From REEB509 sp049314555 (GTDB lineage: Bacteria > Pseudomonadota > Alphaproteobacteria > Caulobacterales > Aquidulcibacteraceae): a DNA stretch of 64,000 nucleotides. Positions 15,056 through 23,196 of this stretch are shown here, one piece after another. Under the pieces are notes generated by a model. The model made no database searches. It saw only the letters and a list, made by a program, of their open reading frames with translations, and was not told where the DNA came from. Positions within the stretch are counted from its first letter, which is position 1; every line of letters starts with the position of its first letter. A program made the translations under genes and the position numbers. Where the stretch lies: contig JBMOEW010000012.1 in NCBI GenBank assembly GCA_049314555.1, positions 7,625 to 71,624 on the forward strand, written 5' to 3'.

Positions 15056-15973
15056 ATGGGCGTGTTGGACGGGAAAGTCGTTCTGGTCACCGGCGGTGGC
15101 AACGGGATCGGTCGTGAATGCGCCCTGCTGGCGGCCAAACAGGGCGCGAAGGTGCTGGTCAATGACCTGGGCGGCAGCGTTGCGGGCGGTGATCCGGGCA
15201 GTGCGGGGCCGGCCGAAACCGTGGCCGCGGAAATTCGCGCGGGCGGCGGCAAAGCGATCTCAAACTCCGACAGCGTGACCGACTATGCCGCAGTAGAAGC
15301 CATGCGCGAGCAAGCCCTCAAGGAACTTGGCGGGCTGCATGCGGTGGTCAATCCCGCCGGCATTCTGCGCGATGGCATGTTCCACAAGCTTGCCCCTGAG
15401 GACTGGAAAGCGGTGATCGATGTGCATTTGCACGGCGCGTTCAACGTCACACGGGCCACGGTGGAGCACTTCCGCGAGCAGCAGGACGGATCTTATGTGC
15501 TGTTTACGTCCACCTCTGGGCTGATCGGCAACATCGGGCAGGCCAATTACGCTGCCGCCAAGCTGGGTGTCATGGGATTATCGCGAATCATCGCCATGGA
15601 AGGCGCGATCAAGAACGTTCGCTCCAACATCATTGCGCCTTTCGCCTGGACGCGGATGATCGCCACCATCCCTGTCAAGGACGAAGCCAGTGCAAAACGC
15701 GTGGAGCGGATCAAAAACAATATGCGCGCCGATCAAGTGGCGCAGCTGTCGGTGGCGCTGTGTGCAGATGGTGCCAAAGACACCTCTGGTCAGATTTTCG
15801 CCGTAAGGGGCAACGAAGTGTTCCTCTTTAACCAGCCCCGCCCCGTGCGCGGCATGACGCGCCTGGAAGGCTGGACGCCGGAAACCCTGATTGAGCATGG
15901 GCTGCCGGCGATGAAGGCCAATTATGCCGGGATGGAGGCGACCGCGGGCGTCTTCACCTGGGATCCGATTTGA
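15056..15973 (+). CDS. Short-chain dehydrogenase/reductase (hydroxyacyl-CoA dehydrogenase-like)
   Basis: The 305-residue SDR has the cofactor loop TGGGNGIGRE, the NDLGGS segment after beta-2 and the catalytic set STSG (Ser) and YAAAKLG (Tyr, Lys). The pattern KVVLVTGGGNGIGRE..VLVNDLGG resembles the 3-hydroxyacyl-CoA dehydrogenase domain of peroxisomal multifunctional enzyme type 2 and its bacterial single-domain relatives, so a role in acyl-CoA metabolism is likely. The classical NNAG motif is changed to NPAG. AGGAG at 15044-15048 supports the ATG at 15056. The lipoprotein gene that follows starts within 16 bases of its stop and may be cotranscribed. Confidence 0.88.
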   Translation: MGVLDGKVVLVTGGGNGIGRECALLAAKQGAKVLVNDLGGSVAGGDPGSAGPAETVAAEIRAGGGKAISNSDSVTDYAAVEAMREQALKELGGLHAVVNPAGILRDGMFHKLAPEDWKAVIDVHLHGAFNVTRATVEHFREQQDGSYVLFTSTSGLIGNIGQANYAAAKLGVMGLSRIIAMEGAIKNVRSNIIAPFAWTRMIATIPVKDEASAKRVERIKNNMRADQVAQLSVALCADGAKDTSGQIFAVRGNEVFLFNQPRPVRGMTRLEGWTPETLIEHGLPAMKANYAGMEATAGVFTWDPI

Positions 15974-15988
15974 TTGAGGAACATGCCC

Positions 15989-16420
15989 ATGAAGCGCCTT
16001 GCCGTTCTTGCGATCGCTGGTGCCAGTTTGGCCGCCTGCGCGACGCCACCACCGCCGCCGCCGCCGCCTCCGGCGGGGCCGATCACGTTTCGCTTGGTGA
16101 CGCTGGCGGGGCGTGCGCCGGCGTTTGACGGCGTTACGATCACGCTGGATGGCGCGCGGGCGAACGGCTCGACCGGGTGCAACACCTACCTTGCGCTGCG
16201 CGACAGTGCGCCGAACGCAGCGCGGCCCTTGGCGTGGTTCCAGATCACTGAGGTTGCCTGCAGCGATGTGCAGATGGCGCTGGAACGCCAGTGGCTGGAA
16301 ACGCTGGACAACACCCGAGCGGTGGAGACCGCTGGCAGCGAACTTGTACTAAAGGACGCCGCCGGGACAGAACTGGCACGGATGGTGCGCGGCCCTGCCC
16401 CGGCTCCGGCCGGCTCGTAA
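15989..16420 (+). CDS. META/HslJ-like lipoprotein
   Basis: The 143-residue product has a lipoprotein signal ending in the lipobox LAAC, then a polyproline stretch (nine prolines) and a META-type domain recognised by the TGCNTYLA segment and the paired ITEVACSD motif, both typical of HslJ-like proteins. These are envelope proteins of poorly understood function, sometimes linked to heat or antibiotic stress. GAGGA at 15976-15980 is best spaced from the ATG at 15989; another ATG lies six bases upstream. It follows the SDR gene closely and converges on another lipoprotein gene. Confidence 0.82.
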   Translation: MKRLAVLAIAGASLAACATPPPPPPPPPAGPITFRLVTLAGRAPAFDGVTITLDGARANGSTGCNTYLALRDSAPNAARPLAWFQITEVACSDVQMALERQWLETLDNTRAVETAGSELVLKDAAGTELARMVRGPAPAPAGS

Positions 16421-16423
16421 GCG

Positions 16424-16867
16424 TTACGGCGTTGGGGTGGGCGCGCTGAACGGCACCCAGCAGATGTTGTCGTTCATGAAGTGCTGGTCTGGTTCGTAGC
16501 AGCGATCCACCGTGACCTGGACGGGGTCCACGCTTTTGACCCACAGGACCCATTGCTGGTCTGGGTCGATTTCGCTGCGGGTGACCTCTGGGTGGATGCA
16601 GAAGATCGCGTAGGCCCGCTCGCCCACGTGTGCGGCATGCCGGGACGGGGCGCTTGCCGGCACCACGCCCATGTTTTCGACGCGGGAGGCGTTTTGGCAG
16701 CGCACGCCTTCCGGGCCGTTTTCGCGGACCATCTGCGCCAGCTGAACGCTGTTTAGCGCCTCAATGCGCATGGCTGGCGGTGGCGGCGGCGCTGGCTCTT
16801 CTGGCGGGGGCTGGCTGCAGGCTGCCGCCACCACCAACATTGCCATCGCCATCATGTTTTTGACCAT
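16424..16867 (-). CDS. Small lipoprotein of unknown function
   Basis: A 147-residue protein with a lipoprotein signal (lipobox VAAAC near residue 17) and a proline-rich spacer (PPPEEPAPPPPP). The remaining domain holds five cysteines, including VRCQN, FCIHPEVT, DRCYEPD and NICWVP, which could form disulfides in the periplasm. I do not recognise the family. The gene is convergent with the META-domain lipoprotein gene, separated by three bases. Both lipoproteins share a polyproline spacer after the lipid anchor, but the domains differ. Confidence 0.75.
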   Translation of the reverse strand: MVKNMMAMAMLVVAAACSQPPPEEPAPPPPPAMRIEALNSVQLAQMVRENGPEGVRCQNASRVENMGVVPASAPSRHAAHVGERAYAIFCIHPEVTRSEIDPDQQWVLWVKSVDPVQVTVDRCYEPDQHFMNDNICWVPFSAPTPTP

Positions 16868-16924
16868 TTGGCCCTCCCAAGGACTGTCTCTTTGGCAAAG
16901 CCATGCCGTGCGGACGGGGCAGCG

Positions 16925-17857
16925 TCAATCTGGGCGCTTCGAGGCCCCCTGTCGCCACGGCGCGCGACTGGCGGCGAAGTGGTCGTGCATAAAGTCTGAG
17001 AAGGCCCGCAGTTTGCGTGGCAGGCCTCGGCCCGGCGGGGTGAGCAGATGAAGCGCCAGGACCGGTGCGCGCCAGCCTGGCAGGAGCGTGCGCAGACTGC
17101 CCTGCGACACCGCCTGCCAGCAGAGAAAGTCCGGCAGCAGGGCGATACCGTGGCCGGCTTTGGCCATTTCCAGCAACAGATCGCCATTGTTGGAGCAGAA
17201 CGGGCCTTGGACTTGAGCGGTGACCTTGGTGCCGTCGGCCGCTTCAAAGCGCCAGGCGGTGGCCGATGCCAAGTTCGTGTAATGCAAACAGGCGTGGTGG
17301 CTCAGATCTTCTGGGCGCTGTGGTGGGGTGCGGCCAGCAAGGTAGGCGGGTGCGGCCAGGCTGAAGACCTCGATCTGTTCCAGCCGCCGCGCCACGAGGG
17401 TGGAATCCTCCAGGGCGCGGATGCGCAGGGCCGCATCAAAGCCCTCGCTGATCAGATCGACCGCGCGGTCCTCCAGGGCCAAATCGACCGTGAGTTCGGG
17501 ATAGGCAGTGAGGAAATCCCCCATGATCGGGGCCAAATAGCGCACGCCGAAACTGAGCGGTGCGGACACTTTGAGGCGGCCGCGGGGGGTGTCGCGGGCT
17601 TCGCTGGCCTCTCGTTTGGCGGCGTCGCCTTCTTCGACCATGCGCTGCGCCCGCCGCAGGACCCGCTCTCCTGCTTCGGTCAGTGCTGCCTTGCGGGTGG
17701 TGCGCGCGACCAGCACAACGCCCAATTCCCGCTCCAATGCCGCAACCTGCTTGGAGACCGTGGCTTTGGACATGCCCAGTTCGCGCGCGGCCCTGGTGAA
17801 GGAGCCACACTCGCCAACGCGGGCGAAGACGGCAAACAGGTCAAGGGAAACAGACAT
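16925..17857 (-). CDS. LysR-family transcriptional regulator
   Basis: The 310-residue protein begins with the LysR winged HTH (LFAVFARVGECGSFTRAARE then SKATVSKQVAALERELG), followed by the periplasmic-binding-like effector domain with RGRLKVSAPLSFG and HGIALLPDF. It is divergent from a flavodoxin-type quinone reductase gene and a pirin gene. LysR regulators in this arrangement commonly respond to quinones, diamide or other electrophiles and activate the divergent reductase genes (known for QhpR/YwfM-like neighbours; inference here). The intergenic region carries AAAC-N5-GTTT at 17877-17889, a possible operator. Confidence 0.93.
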   Translation of the reverse strand: MSVSLDLFAVFARVGECGSFTRAARELGMSKATVSKQVAALERELGVVLVARTTRKAALTEAGERVLRRAQRMVEEGDAAKREASEARDTPRGRLKVSAPLSFGVRYLAPIMGDFLTAYPELTVDLALEDRAVDLISEGFDAALRIRALEDSTLVARRLEQIEVFSLAAPAYLAGRTPPQRPEDLSHHACLHYTNLASATAWRFEAADGTKVTAQVQGPFCSNNGDLLLEMAKAGHGIALLPDFLCWQAVSQGSLRTLLPGWRAPVLALHLLTPPGRGLPRKLRAFSDFMHDHFAASRAPWRQGASKRPD

Positions 17858-17876
17858 TCAAGCCGCCCAAAAATGG

Positions 17877-17889
17877 AAACAATCAGTTT
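17877..17889. promoter_or_regulatory. Inverted repeat in LysR/flavodoxin intergenic region
   Basis: AAAC-N5-GTTT, about 20 bases upstream of the LysR start and about 75 upstream of the divergent reductase gene. The position suits an autoregulatory LysR site, but the repeat is short. Confidence 0.35.
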
Positions 17890-17961
17890 AGTTTGACGCA
17901 CTTATGTTGCCGCCGGCAAGGCCCTACATGCTGTCCTGTCAAAGACACGTCAGGAAACACC

Positions 17962-18543
17962 ATGGCAAAGATCGCAATCGTTTATCATTCGGGCTTCGGC
18001 CACACCGCTGTTGTGGCGCAAGAGGTTGCTGCGGGGGTTGCTCAAGCGGGCGGGGAGCCTGTGTTGATCCGCTTGGAGAACGCGGGGCAGGACTTTACAC
18101 AAGCGCTCGAGGCGGCCTCCGATGCCGACGCAATCATCTTTGGCGCGCCGACCTATATGGGAGACGTATCTGCCGTGCTGAAGGCGTTTTTCGAGGCCAG
18201 CTCGAAGGTCTGGATGCAGGGCGGGTGGCGCGACAAGCTGGCGGGCGGGTTTACCAATTCGCTGAGTTTCGCGGGCGACAAGCACCATGCGCTGGCGTCG
18301 GTTTTCACCCTGGCGATGCAGCACGGCATGGTGTGGGTTGGCACCGGGATGATGCCGGGGGCACACTCGAATGCAGACGCTTCGCCGGATGTGGCAAACC
18401 GGCTTGGTTATAGTGTCGGGGTTGCAACTCAGTCCGACAATGCAAGCCCTGAGGTAACGCCGCCGGCTGGCGACAAAGCCTTCGCCCGTCACTATGGGGC
18501 GCGGATTGCTGCCTTCGCCCAGCGCTGGCACCAATCGGCTTAA
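17962..18543 (+). CDS. WrbA/flavodoxin-like NAD(P)H:quinone oxidoreductase
   Basis: A 193-residue flavodoxin-fold protein. The N-terminal phosphate-binding loop is YHSGFGHT and the second FMN contact is the APTYMGDVSAVLKAFFEAS segment, the signature of WrbA-like and related NADPH-dependent FMN reductases. It probably performs two-electron reduction of quinones, avoiding semiquinone radicals. The start at 17962 (MAKIAIVYHSG) is the standard one. It is divergent from a LysR regulator and followed 45 bases later by a pirin-family gene, forming a typical quinone-stress cassette. Confidence 0.87.
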   Translation: MAKIAIVYHSGFGHTAVVAQEVAAGVAQAGGEPVLIRLENAGQDFTQALEAASDADAIIFGAPTYMGDVSAVLKAFFEASSKVWMQGGWRDKLAGGFTNSLSFAGDKHHALASVFTLAMQHGMVWVGTGMMPGAHSNADASPDVANRLGYSVGVATQSDNASPEVTPPAGDKAFARHYGARIAAFAQRWHQSA

Positions 18544-18588
18544 GGCGTTGAACCTCTTACCTTCACCTTCATCTGGAGGCCTATTGCG

Positions 18589-19293
18589 ATGATTGAAAAA
18601 CGCCCCTTTTCAAGCCTTGGCAGCTTCGACAATGACTGGCTGGCGGCGCGCTACCACTTCAGCTTTTCTGGGTATCACGACCGGCGGCGGGAAAGCTGGG
18701 GCGCGTTGCGCGTCTGGAATGACGACACAATCCAGCCCAAAACCGGATTTTCCCCGCACAGCCATGCGGACATGGAGATCATAACTTACGTTCGCAGCGG
18801 TGCGATTTCGCACAAGGACAGCCTTGGCAATGAAGGCCGAACGCAGGCGGGCGATGTGCAGGTGATGAGCGCTGGCCGCGGGATCACGCATGCCGAGTAT
18901 AACCTTGAGGACGAACCAACCACGTTGTTTCAGATCTGGATCGTGCCCAAGCAAAGGGGGGGCGATCCCTTCTGGGGCGCGGCCAAATTTCCGAAGGCCG
19001 ACCGTGCCGGGGCTCTGGTGGCTTTGGCCTCCGGGTTTAGCGACGACCAGGACGCGGGCGCGCTGCCCATCCGGCAAGATGCGCGGGTGCTGGCTGGGAC
19101 GCTGTTGGCAGGTCAGGTTGCCACGGCTGAACTTGCGCCAGGACGCCGGGCTTATCTGACTGTAGCGGCGGGCCGCGTGGTCGTGGACGGCGTGGACCTC
19201 GGCGCGCGGGACGGGGCCGCAATCAATGACGTCAGCAGCGTGACCATTACCGCCCAAGAGGATTCTGAGGTGGTGATGGTGGAAACGATCTGA
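18589..19293 (+). CDS. Pirin-family bicupin protein
   Basis: The 234-residue protein shows the pirin N-terminal cupin: FGFSPHSHADMEIITYV-type sequence (TGFSPHSHADMEI here, with two histidines and a glutamate as metal ligands) and SAGRGITHAEYN. The C-terminal half is a second, degenerate cupin. Bacterial pirins such as YhhW have quercetinase activity in vitro, and the family's physiological role is redox-linked. The AT-rich spacer TGGAGGCC before the ATG provides a plausible ribosome site. It lies downstream of the flavodoxin reductase gene in the same direction. Confidence 0.9.
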   Translation: MIEKRPFSSLGSFDNDWLAARYHFSFSGYHDRRRESWGALRVWNDDTIQPKTGFSPHSHADMEIITYVRSGAISHKDSLGNEGRTQAGDVQVMSAGRGITHAEYNLEDEPTTLFQIWIVPKQRGGDPFWGAAKFPKADRAGALVALASGFSDDQDAGALPIRQDARVLAGTLLAGQVATAELAPGRRAYLTVAAGRVVVDGVDLGARDGAAINDVSSVTITAQEDSEVVMVETI

Positions 19294-19314
19294 GCTGTTT
19301 GACCAAAGGCTTGG

Positions 19315-19350
19315 TCCTGGTTCTGGCGATTGCTTTCGTCAGAACCAGGA
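19315..19350 (+). terminator. 11-bp inverted repeat after the pirin gene (weak terminator or operator)
   Basis: TCCTGGTTCTG (19315-19325) and CAGAACCAGGA (19340-19350) are a perfect 11-bp pair with a 14-base loop, followed by TTAACTTATCTTTA rather than a clean T tract. It could end the flavodoxin-pirin transcript. Confidence 0.5.
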
Positions 19351-19365
19351 TTAACTTATCTTTAC
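19351..19365. promoter_or_regulatory. CtrA-like binding site candidate
   Basis: TTAA-N7-TTAC, one base off the alphaproteobacterial CtrA consensus TTAA-N7-TTAA, about 50 bases upstream of the response regulator start. Single mismatched motifs are common by chance in AT-rich patches. Confidence 0.3.
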
Positions 19366-19414
19366 TTCTCGTGTGTAAACACTGACATGTTTTGCAGCGA
19401 AGGGCCGATCGGCA

Positions 19415-19960
19415 GTGTCAACAGCGGGGCTGGAAAGCCTGCAAATCCTTGTGGTGGATGATAACCGGCAAATGCGGCTGTTGCTGCGTTCGCTGCTGCG
19501 CGGGTTTGGGTTTCGGCGCACGTTCGAAGCGGCGGACGCCGCTGAAGCCCTCGACATCATGAAAAGCACCGTCATCGATATCGTGCTGGTGGATTGGAAC
19601 ATGGCTCCGATTAGCGGCGAAGAGTTCGCGCAGATGATCCGGACCTCAAAGGACAGCCCCAACCCGCTGTGCACCGTGATCATGGTGACGGGTCATTCCG
19701 AACGCAGCCGCGTGGCGCGGGCGCGGGATGCCGGGGTGAACTCGTTTCTGGTCAAGCCGGTGAGCGCGGAGGCCCTGCGCAAGCATCTGGTGGCTGCGTT
19801 TACGGACAATCGACCATTTGTGCGCAGCGGTCGGTTTGTGGGGCCGTGCCGGAGGTGCCGCGGGGTGGTGGGCTATAAGGGACCGCTTCGGCGGTCCACC
19901 GACGGCGACATCGAGACCGACGACGATCACCTGGATGTGGACGAGGTCTGGAAACGTTAA
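19415..19960 (+). CDS. Stand-alone CheY-like response regulator with basic C-terminal tail
   Basis: The 181-residue protein has a receiver domain (residues 8-130) with the acidic pair in LVVDDN, the phospho-acceptor Asp in VLVDWNM, the conserved Thr in MVTGHS and Lys in FLVKPVS. There is no DNA-binding domain. After the receiver comes a tail with RFVGPCRRCR and YKGPLRRS, a repeated (F/Y)xGPxRR motif I have seen on alphaproteobacterial single-domain regulators, then an acidic end. The start is a GTG; no better start is in frame. It resembles the second regulator at 27.1 kb (shared RGxG, DSP, VKPVS elements). No kinase gene is adjacent. Confidence 0.87.
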   Translation: MSTAGLESLQILVVDDNRQMRLLLRSLLRGFGFRRTFEAADAAEALDIMKSTVIDIVLVDWNMAPISGEEFAQMIRTSKDSPNPLCTVIMVTGHSERSRVARARDAGVNSFLVKPVSAEALRKHLVAAFTDNRPFVRSGRFVGPCRRCRGVVGYKGPLRRSTDGDIETDDDHLDVDEVWKR

Positions 19961-20054
19961 TCCAAGCCCATGCTTTGGGCGATTGATCGTTGGCGCGTAT
20001 CGGGCAATGTCGCCACGGGATGTTTGGGCTTAGACGGCGGAAAAGGACAGTTAC

Positions 20055-20270
20055 ATGCGCAAGACCCTTACACTCATTGGCATGCTGACAGCGGCCAGCC
20101 TTCTGTCTGGCTGTCTTGCTGCGGCCGCGGTTGGGGCTGCTGGGGCTGTGGTGGGAACCGCAGCTGGGGTGGCAGTGCGAACGACCGGCGCGGTGATCGA
20201 AGAAGGCGTTGACATCGTGACGCCGGGCGACAGCGACGACGAAAAGAAATCGGACGACGACGCCAACTAA
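20055..20270 (+). CDS. Small lipoprotein, 71 residues
   Basis: The product has a lipoprotein signal with lipobox LLSGC (Cys20), an alanine/glycine-rich hydrophobic stretch (AAAAVGAAGAVVGTAAG) that could insert in or lie on the membrane, and a highly acidic end (DSDDEKKSDDD). The glycine-rich segment recalls glycine-zipper lipoproteins. AAAAGGACAG precedes the ATG. No function is known. It lies between a response regulator and a DUF3833-like lipoprotein gene on the same strand. Confidence 0.75.
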   Translation: MRKTLTLIGMLTAASLLSGCLAAAAVGAAGAVVGTAAGVAVRTTGAVIEEGVDIVTPGDSDDEKKSDDDAN

Positions 20271-20325
20271 CGATCCAAGCCAGCATTCGGCTCGTAAACC
20301 GATCTGTTCTCATGAGGGATACAGA

Positions 20326-20895
20326 ATGGTTGGGCGCGGTGCACTGGTGGCCTTGGCGGGCATGATGGCGGCTTCGGGGTGTGCGACGACGCAGGCCCCA
20401 CTGGCCAACGTGTCGGAGCCCGCCTTGCGGCTTGAATCGTATTTTGAAGGCGAAACGCAGGCCTGGGGCGTGTTCAGGGACCGCTTCGGCAATTTGCGTC
20501 GGCAGTTCCAGGTGACGATCGACGGCACCTGGGACGGACAAACCCTGACCCTGGACGAAGACTTCGTTTACAGCGACGGCGCATTGGAACGGCGGGTTTG
20601 GACGATCCGTCCAACCGGGCCAAACACTTACGAAGGCACTGCTGGCGACGTGCGCGGGGTGGCTTTGGGCCATGTGGAAGGCAACACTCTGCGGTGGGCC
20701 TACGACCTCGACCTGCAGGTGAATGGGCGCACCTGGACGGTGGACTTCGACGATCGGATGTACCTGCAGCCCGATGGCGTCATGATCAATCACGCCACAG
20801 TGCGCAAGTTTGGCATTACGGTGGGCGAGGTGCTGCTGGTGTTCCAACGCGCCCCTGCCGCCGCCACACCTGCGGCCCCGGCAGCGGCGGAATAA
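20326..20895 (+). CDS. DUF3833-type lipoprotein
   Basis: A 189-residue protein with a short lipoprotein signal (lipobox AASGC) and a beta-rich domain matching the DUF3833 pattern: LESYFEGETQAWGVFRDRFG near the N-terminus, DEDFVYSDGALERRVW in the middle, and AYDLDLQVNGRTWTVDFDDR before a Pro/Ala-rich end. The fold is likely a calycin-like barrel that sits in the envelope, but no activity is established. The family is often found in gammaproteobacteria near SAM-dependent lipid-modifying genes; here the neighbours are other small envelope proteins. Confidence 0.82.
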   Translation: MVGRGALVALAGMMAASGCATTQAPLANVSEPALRLESYFEGETQAWGVFRDRFGNLRRQFQVTIDGTWDGQTLTLDEDFVYSDGALERRVWTIRPTGPNTYEGTAGDVRGVALGHVEGNTLRWAYDLDLQVNGRTWTVDFDDRMYLQPDGVMINHATVRKFGITVGEVLLVFQRAPAAATPAAPAAAE

Positions 20896-21027
20896 GCGCG
20901 CCAGGCGAACCGTCACACAAGCCCATTTTGCGACAACTTGGTAACGCGCGTTTGAGGCGTCATGGCGCGGAGAATGGTGTATGATCGCCCCGCGGGGCGT
21001 GAGGCTCTATGCTGCAAGGAATTTGCG

Positions 21028-21552
21028 ATGCGCCAGGTTGTCACTCTTGTGTCTTTTATGCTGCTTTGTGGCGTTATGGCGACGCCCGCTTTCGGCGCGC
21101 CGCTGGTGGCCGCCCCTGCGCAATTCTCGGCCGCGTTCCAAGACAAGCTTGAGGATGACTACGGGGTTCGCGAGGGGGAGCGGCTGCGCCACGACCTCAA
21201 TCGCATCCTCACTGAGGCGCTCGCGCGGGTGGACGCCGCCGGCCCGACCCATAACGCGATCAGCCTGGTGGTCACAATTGAAGATGCCCGCCCCAATCGG
21301 CCGACTTTTGCGCAACTGAACGCGCGGCCAGGACTTTCGTATTTCGGGTCATTTTCTACGGGCGGTGCGCAGCTGAGCGCCTCGTTTCGCGACCCCAGCG
21401 GCCGGGTGATCCAAACCGTGACGCGGCGCTGGTATGAGACCGATATTGATCAGGTGGTCTCGGCCGCGCCGTGGCACGACGCGCAGCGCGCGATGCGGAT
21501 GTTTGCCCGGGACGTGGCGCGCGCCTATGCTGCCCTGCCCGCCCAGAGTTGA
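21028..21552 (+). CDS. Secreted protein of unknown function (DUF4410-like features uncertain)
   Basis: The 174-residue product has a clear signal peptide (FMLLCGVMATPAFGAP) and a mature domain beginning near residue 25. The mature part contains LEDDYGVREGERLRHDLNRI, VTIEDARPNRPT and FSTGGAQLSASFRDPSGRVI. The layout (a basic helix, an ISLVVTIEDA strand and a DPSGRVI hairpin) resembles periplasmic proteins that build on the outer-membrane assembly fold, but I cannot name the family. The ATG at 21028 is chosen because the signal peptide begins there. It converges on queE with no intervening bases. Confidence 0.75.
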   Translation: MRQVVTLVSFMLLCGVMATPAFGAPLVAAPAQFSAAFQDKLEDDYGVREGERLRHDLNRILTEALARVDAAGPTHNAISLVVTIEDARPNRPTFAQLNARPGLSYFGSFSTGGAQLSASFRDPSGRVIQTVTRRWYETDIDQVVSAAPWHDAQRAMRMFARDVARAYAALPAQS

Positions 21553-22182
21553 TCAGGGAATGCCCAAGAGTTTGTGGGTTTGCAGGCTGAGCCGCCATTT
21601 TGGGTGCGCGCGGCAATAGCGCACCGCGGCTTGCGTGTTTTGCTCGCGGGCGGGGCTGTCCAATGGCTGCAGGAAAAAGTGCGTAAAGTTGAGGGCAGCG
21701 TAGCGCTCGGGTTCTGCGCCGGGCTGTGGGAACACCAGCTTTAATTCATCACCTTTGATTTGGATGAGGTTTGCCCCAGCTTTGGGGCTGACGCACACCC
21801 AGTCCAGGCTTTCTGGCGCGGCGATGGTGCCGTTGGTTTCAACGCCAACCTCAAAGCCGCGGGCCTGTAAGGCCGCGATAACCGGTTCGTCCAGCTGCAG
21901 GAGCGGTTCGCCGCCGGTGCAGACCACGTAAGGTTTTCCGCCGCCCGGCCATGAGGCCGCAACGGCGGCGGCGACGTCGTTGGGGCTGGAGAAGCGGCCG
22001 CCGCCAGGGCCATCGACGCCAACAAAATCTGTATCGCAGAAGCGACAGACCGCAGCGGCGCGATCCTCCTCCCGTCCTGACCAAAGGTTGCAGCCGGCAA
22101 AGCGCAGGAAGACCGCTGCGCGCCCGGCGTGGGCCCCCTCGCCTTGCAGGGTATAGTAAAGCTCTTTGATCGCGTAGCTCAT
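21553..22182 (-). CDS. queE: 7-carboxy-7-deazaguanine synthase
   Basis: A 209-residue radical SAM enzyme that converts 6-carboxy-tetrahydropterin to CDG in queuosine synthesis. The cluster-binding motif is C-x14-C-x2-C (CNLWSG through CRFCDTDF), the spaced form known in Burkholderia-type QueE rather than the usual Cx3Cx2C. GGEPLLQ and the ETNGT strand are present. The start at 22182 overlaps the queC stop by four bases (ATGA), so the two genes are translationally coupled. A longer in-frame ORF upstream has no homologous sequence and is ignored. Confidence 0.95.
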   Translation of the reverse strand: MSYAIKELYYTLQGEGAHAGRAAVFLRFAGCNLWSGREEDRAAAVCRFCDTDFVGVDGPGGGRFSSPNDVAAAVAASWPGGGKPYVVCTGGEPLLQLDEPVIAALQARGFEVGVETNGTIAAPESLDWVCVSPKAGANLIQIKGDELKLVFPQPGAEPERYAALNFTHFFLQPLDSPAREQNTQAAVRYCRAHPKWRLSLQTHKLLGIP

Positions 22183-22919
22183 GGGGACGCACTCTGTGCA
22201 AACGCACTCCAGCCGGCCGCCCTTAGGGTGCAGGCCGGGCACGTACCGCAGCCATAGCCCCAGGGATGGCGACGATCCCGCACGCCGTTGTAGCAGGTGT
22301 GGGTGTGCTCTTGGATCAGGTCCACCAAGGCGGTGCCTCCCAGGTGCTCGGCCAACGCCCACGTTTGCGCCTTGGTGAGGTGCATCAAGGGCGTTTCAAT
22401 GGGCATTGGGCGATCTAGCCCCAGGCCGATCGCGCTTTGCATGGCATCGATCGTGTCCCGGCGGCAATCGGGGTAGCCGGCGAAGTCTGTTTCGCACATG
22501 CCGGCCACCAGCACGTCCAGGTTGCGCAGGTAGGCGTGGGCGGCGGCGAAGGTCAGAAAGGCCAAGTTCCGGCCCGGTACAAAGGTGGACGGCAGCGACC
22601 CCGGTTTATGTTCAATCAGACGATCGGCGGTCAGGGCGCTTTCTGCCAGGCTGCCGAAGCCCAGCATATCGACCACCCGATCTGGCCCAAGCCGGGCGGC
22701 CCACTGTGCCTTAAAATTGCGCAACCCATCCAGCACCACCGGACGCTGGACCAATTCGATGGCGTGGCGCTGACCATAGTCAAAGCCGATGGTTTCCACC
22801 CGCTCGTAGCGCGTCAGGGCCCACGCGAGGCAGGTGGCGCTGTCTTGGCCGGCGGAAAACAGGACAAGGGCGCTGCGCGCGGTGGGTGACGGGGGCGCGG
22901 TGGGTGAAGGGGCTGTCAT
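22179..22919 (-). CDS. queC: 7-cyano-7-deazaguanine synthase
   Basis: The 246-residue ATP-dependent enzyme makes preQ0 from CDG and ammonia. It shows the PP-loop FSAGQDSATCLAW, the region FDYGQRHAIEL, FVPGRNLAFLTFAAA, and a C-terminal zinc site CGTCPAC with an earlier HTCYNG cysteine. The ATG at 22919 is just before a Pro/Ala/Ser-rich leader of 15 residues; an upstream in-frame start would add 36 residues without family similarity. It overlaps queE. QueD, QueF and Tgt are not seen nearby. Confidence 0.95.
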   Translation of the reverse strand: MTAPSPTAPPSPTARSALVLFSAGQDSATCLAWALTRYERVETIGFDYGQRHAIELVQRPVVLDGLRNFKAQWAARLGPDRVVDMLGFGSLAESALTADRLIEHKPGSLPSTFVPGRNLAFLTFAAAHAYLRNLDVLVAGMCETDFAGYPDCRRDTIDAMQSAIGLGLDRPMPIETPLMHLTKAQTWALAEHLGGTALVDLIQEHTHTCYNGVRDRRHPWGYGCGTCPACTLRAAGWSAFAQSASP

Positions 22920-23196
22920 CCGCCCAGTATAAACCACCCGACTTTGCCTGTCGTTGGGGTCTTGCGTCGTAACGTTTAGGGTTAATCGGGCCCAATCTGT
23001 GGCGCGAAGGCCGCGGGTGGCGACCAAAGTCTGTTAATGAGGCGCCAAGGTGTTGACACAATGGGCACCCTTCCCGGAGATGGGGGACAGTAGCGGCATT
23101 CGGCAGGCACCATTCGGGGGGGCCTTGGGGTGTCGTTCCGTTTTGATGAACGCCCTCATCTGCCTTAGAGCAGGTTCGGCGCTGGGAGGATTAAGA

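Noticed and set aside
23053..23081. Sigma-70 promoter with TTGACA before the TonB-dependent receptor
   Set aside because: A perfect -35 TTGACA is present at 23053-23058, but no good -10 hexamer is at the proper distance (GGAGAT at 23076), so it is not listed as a feature.
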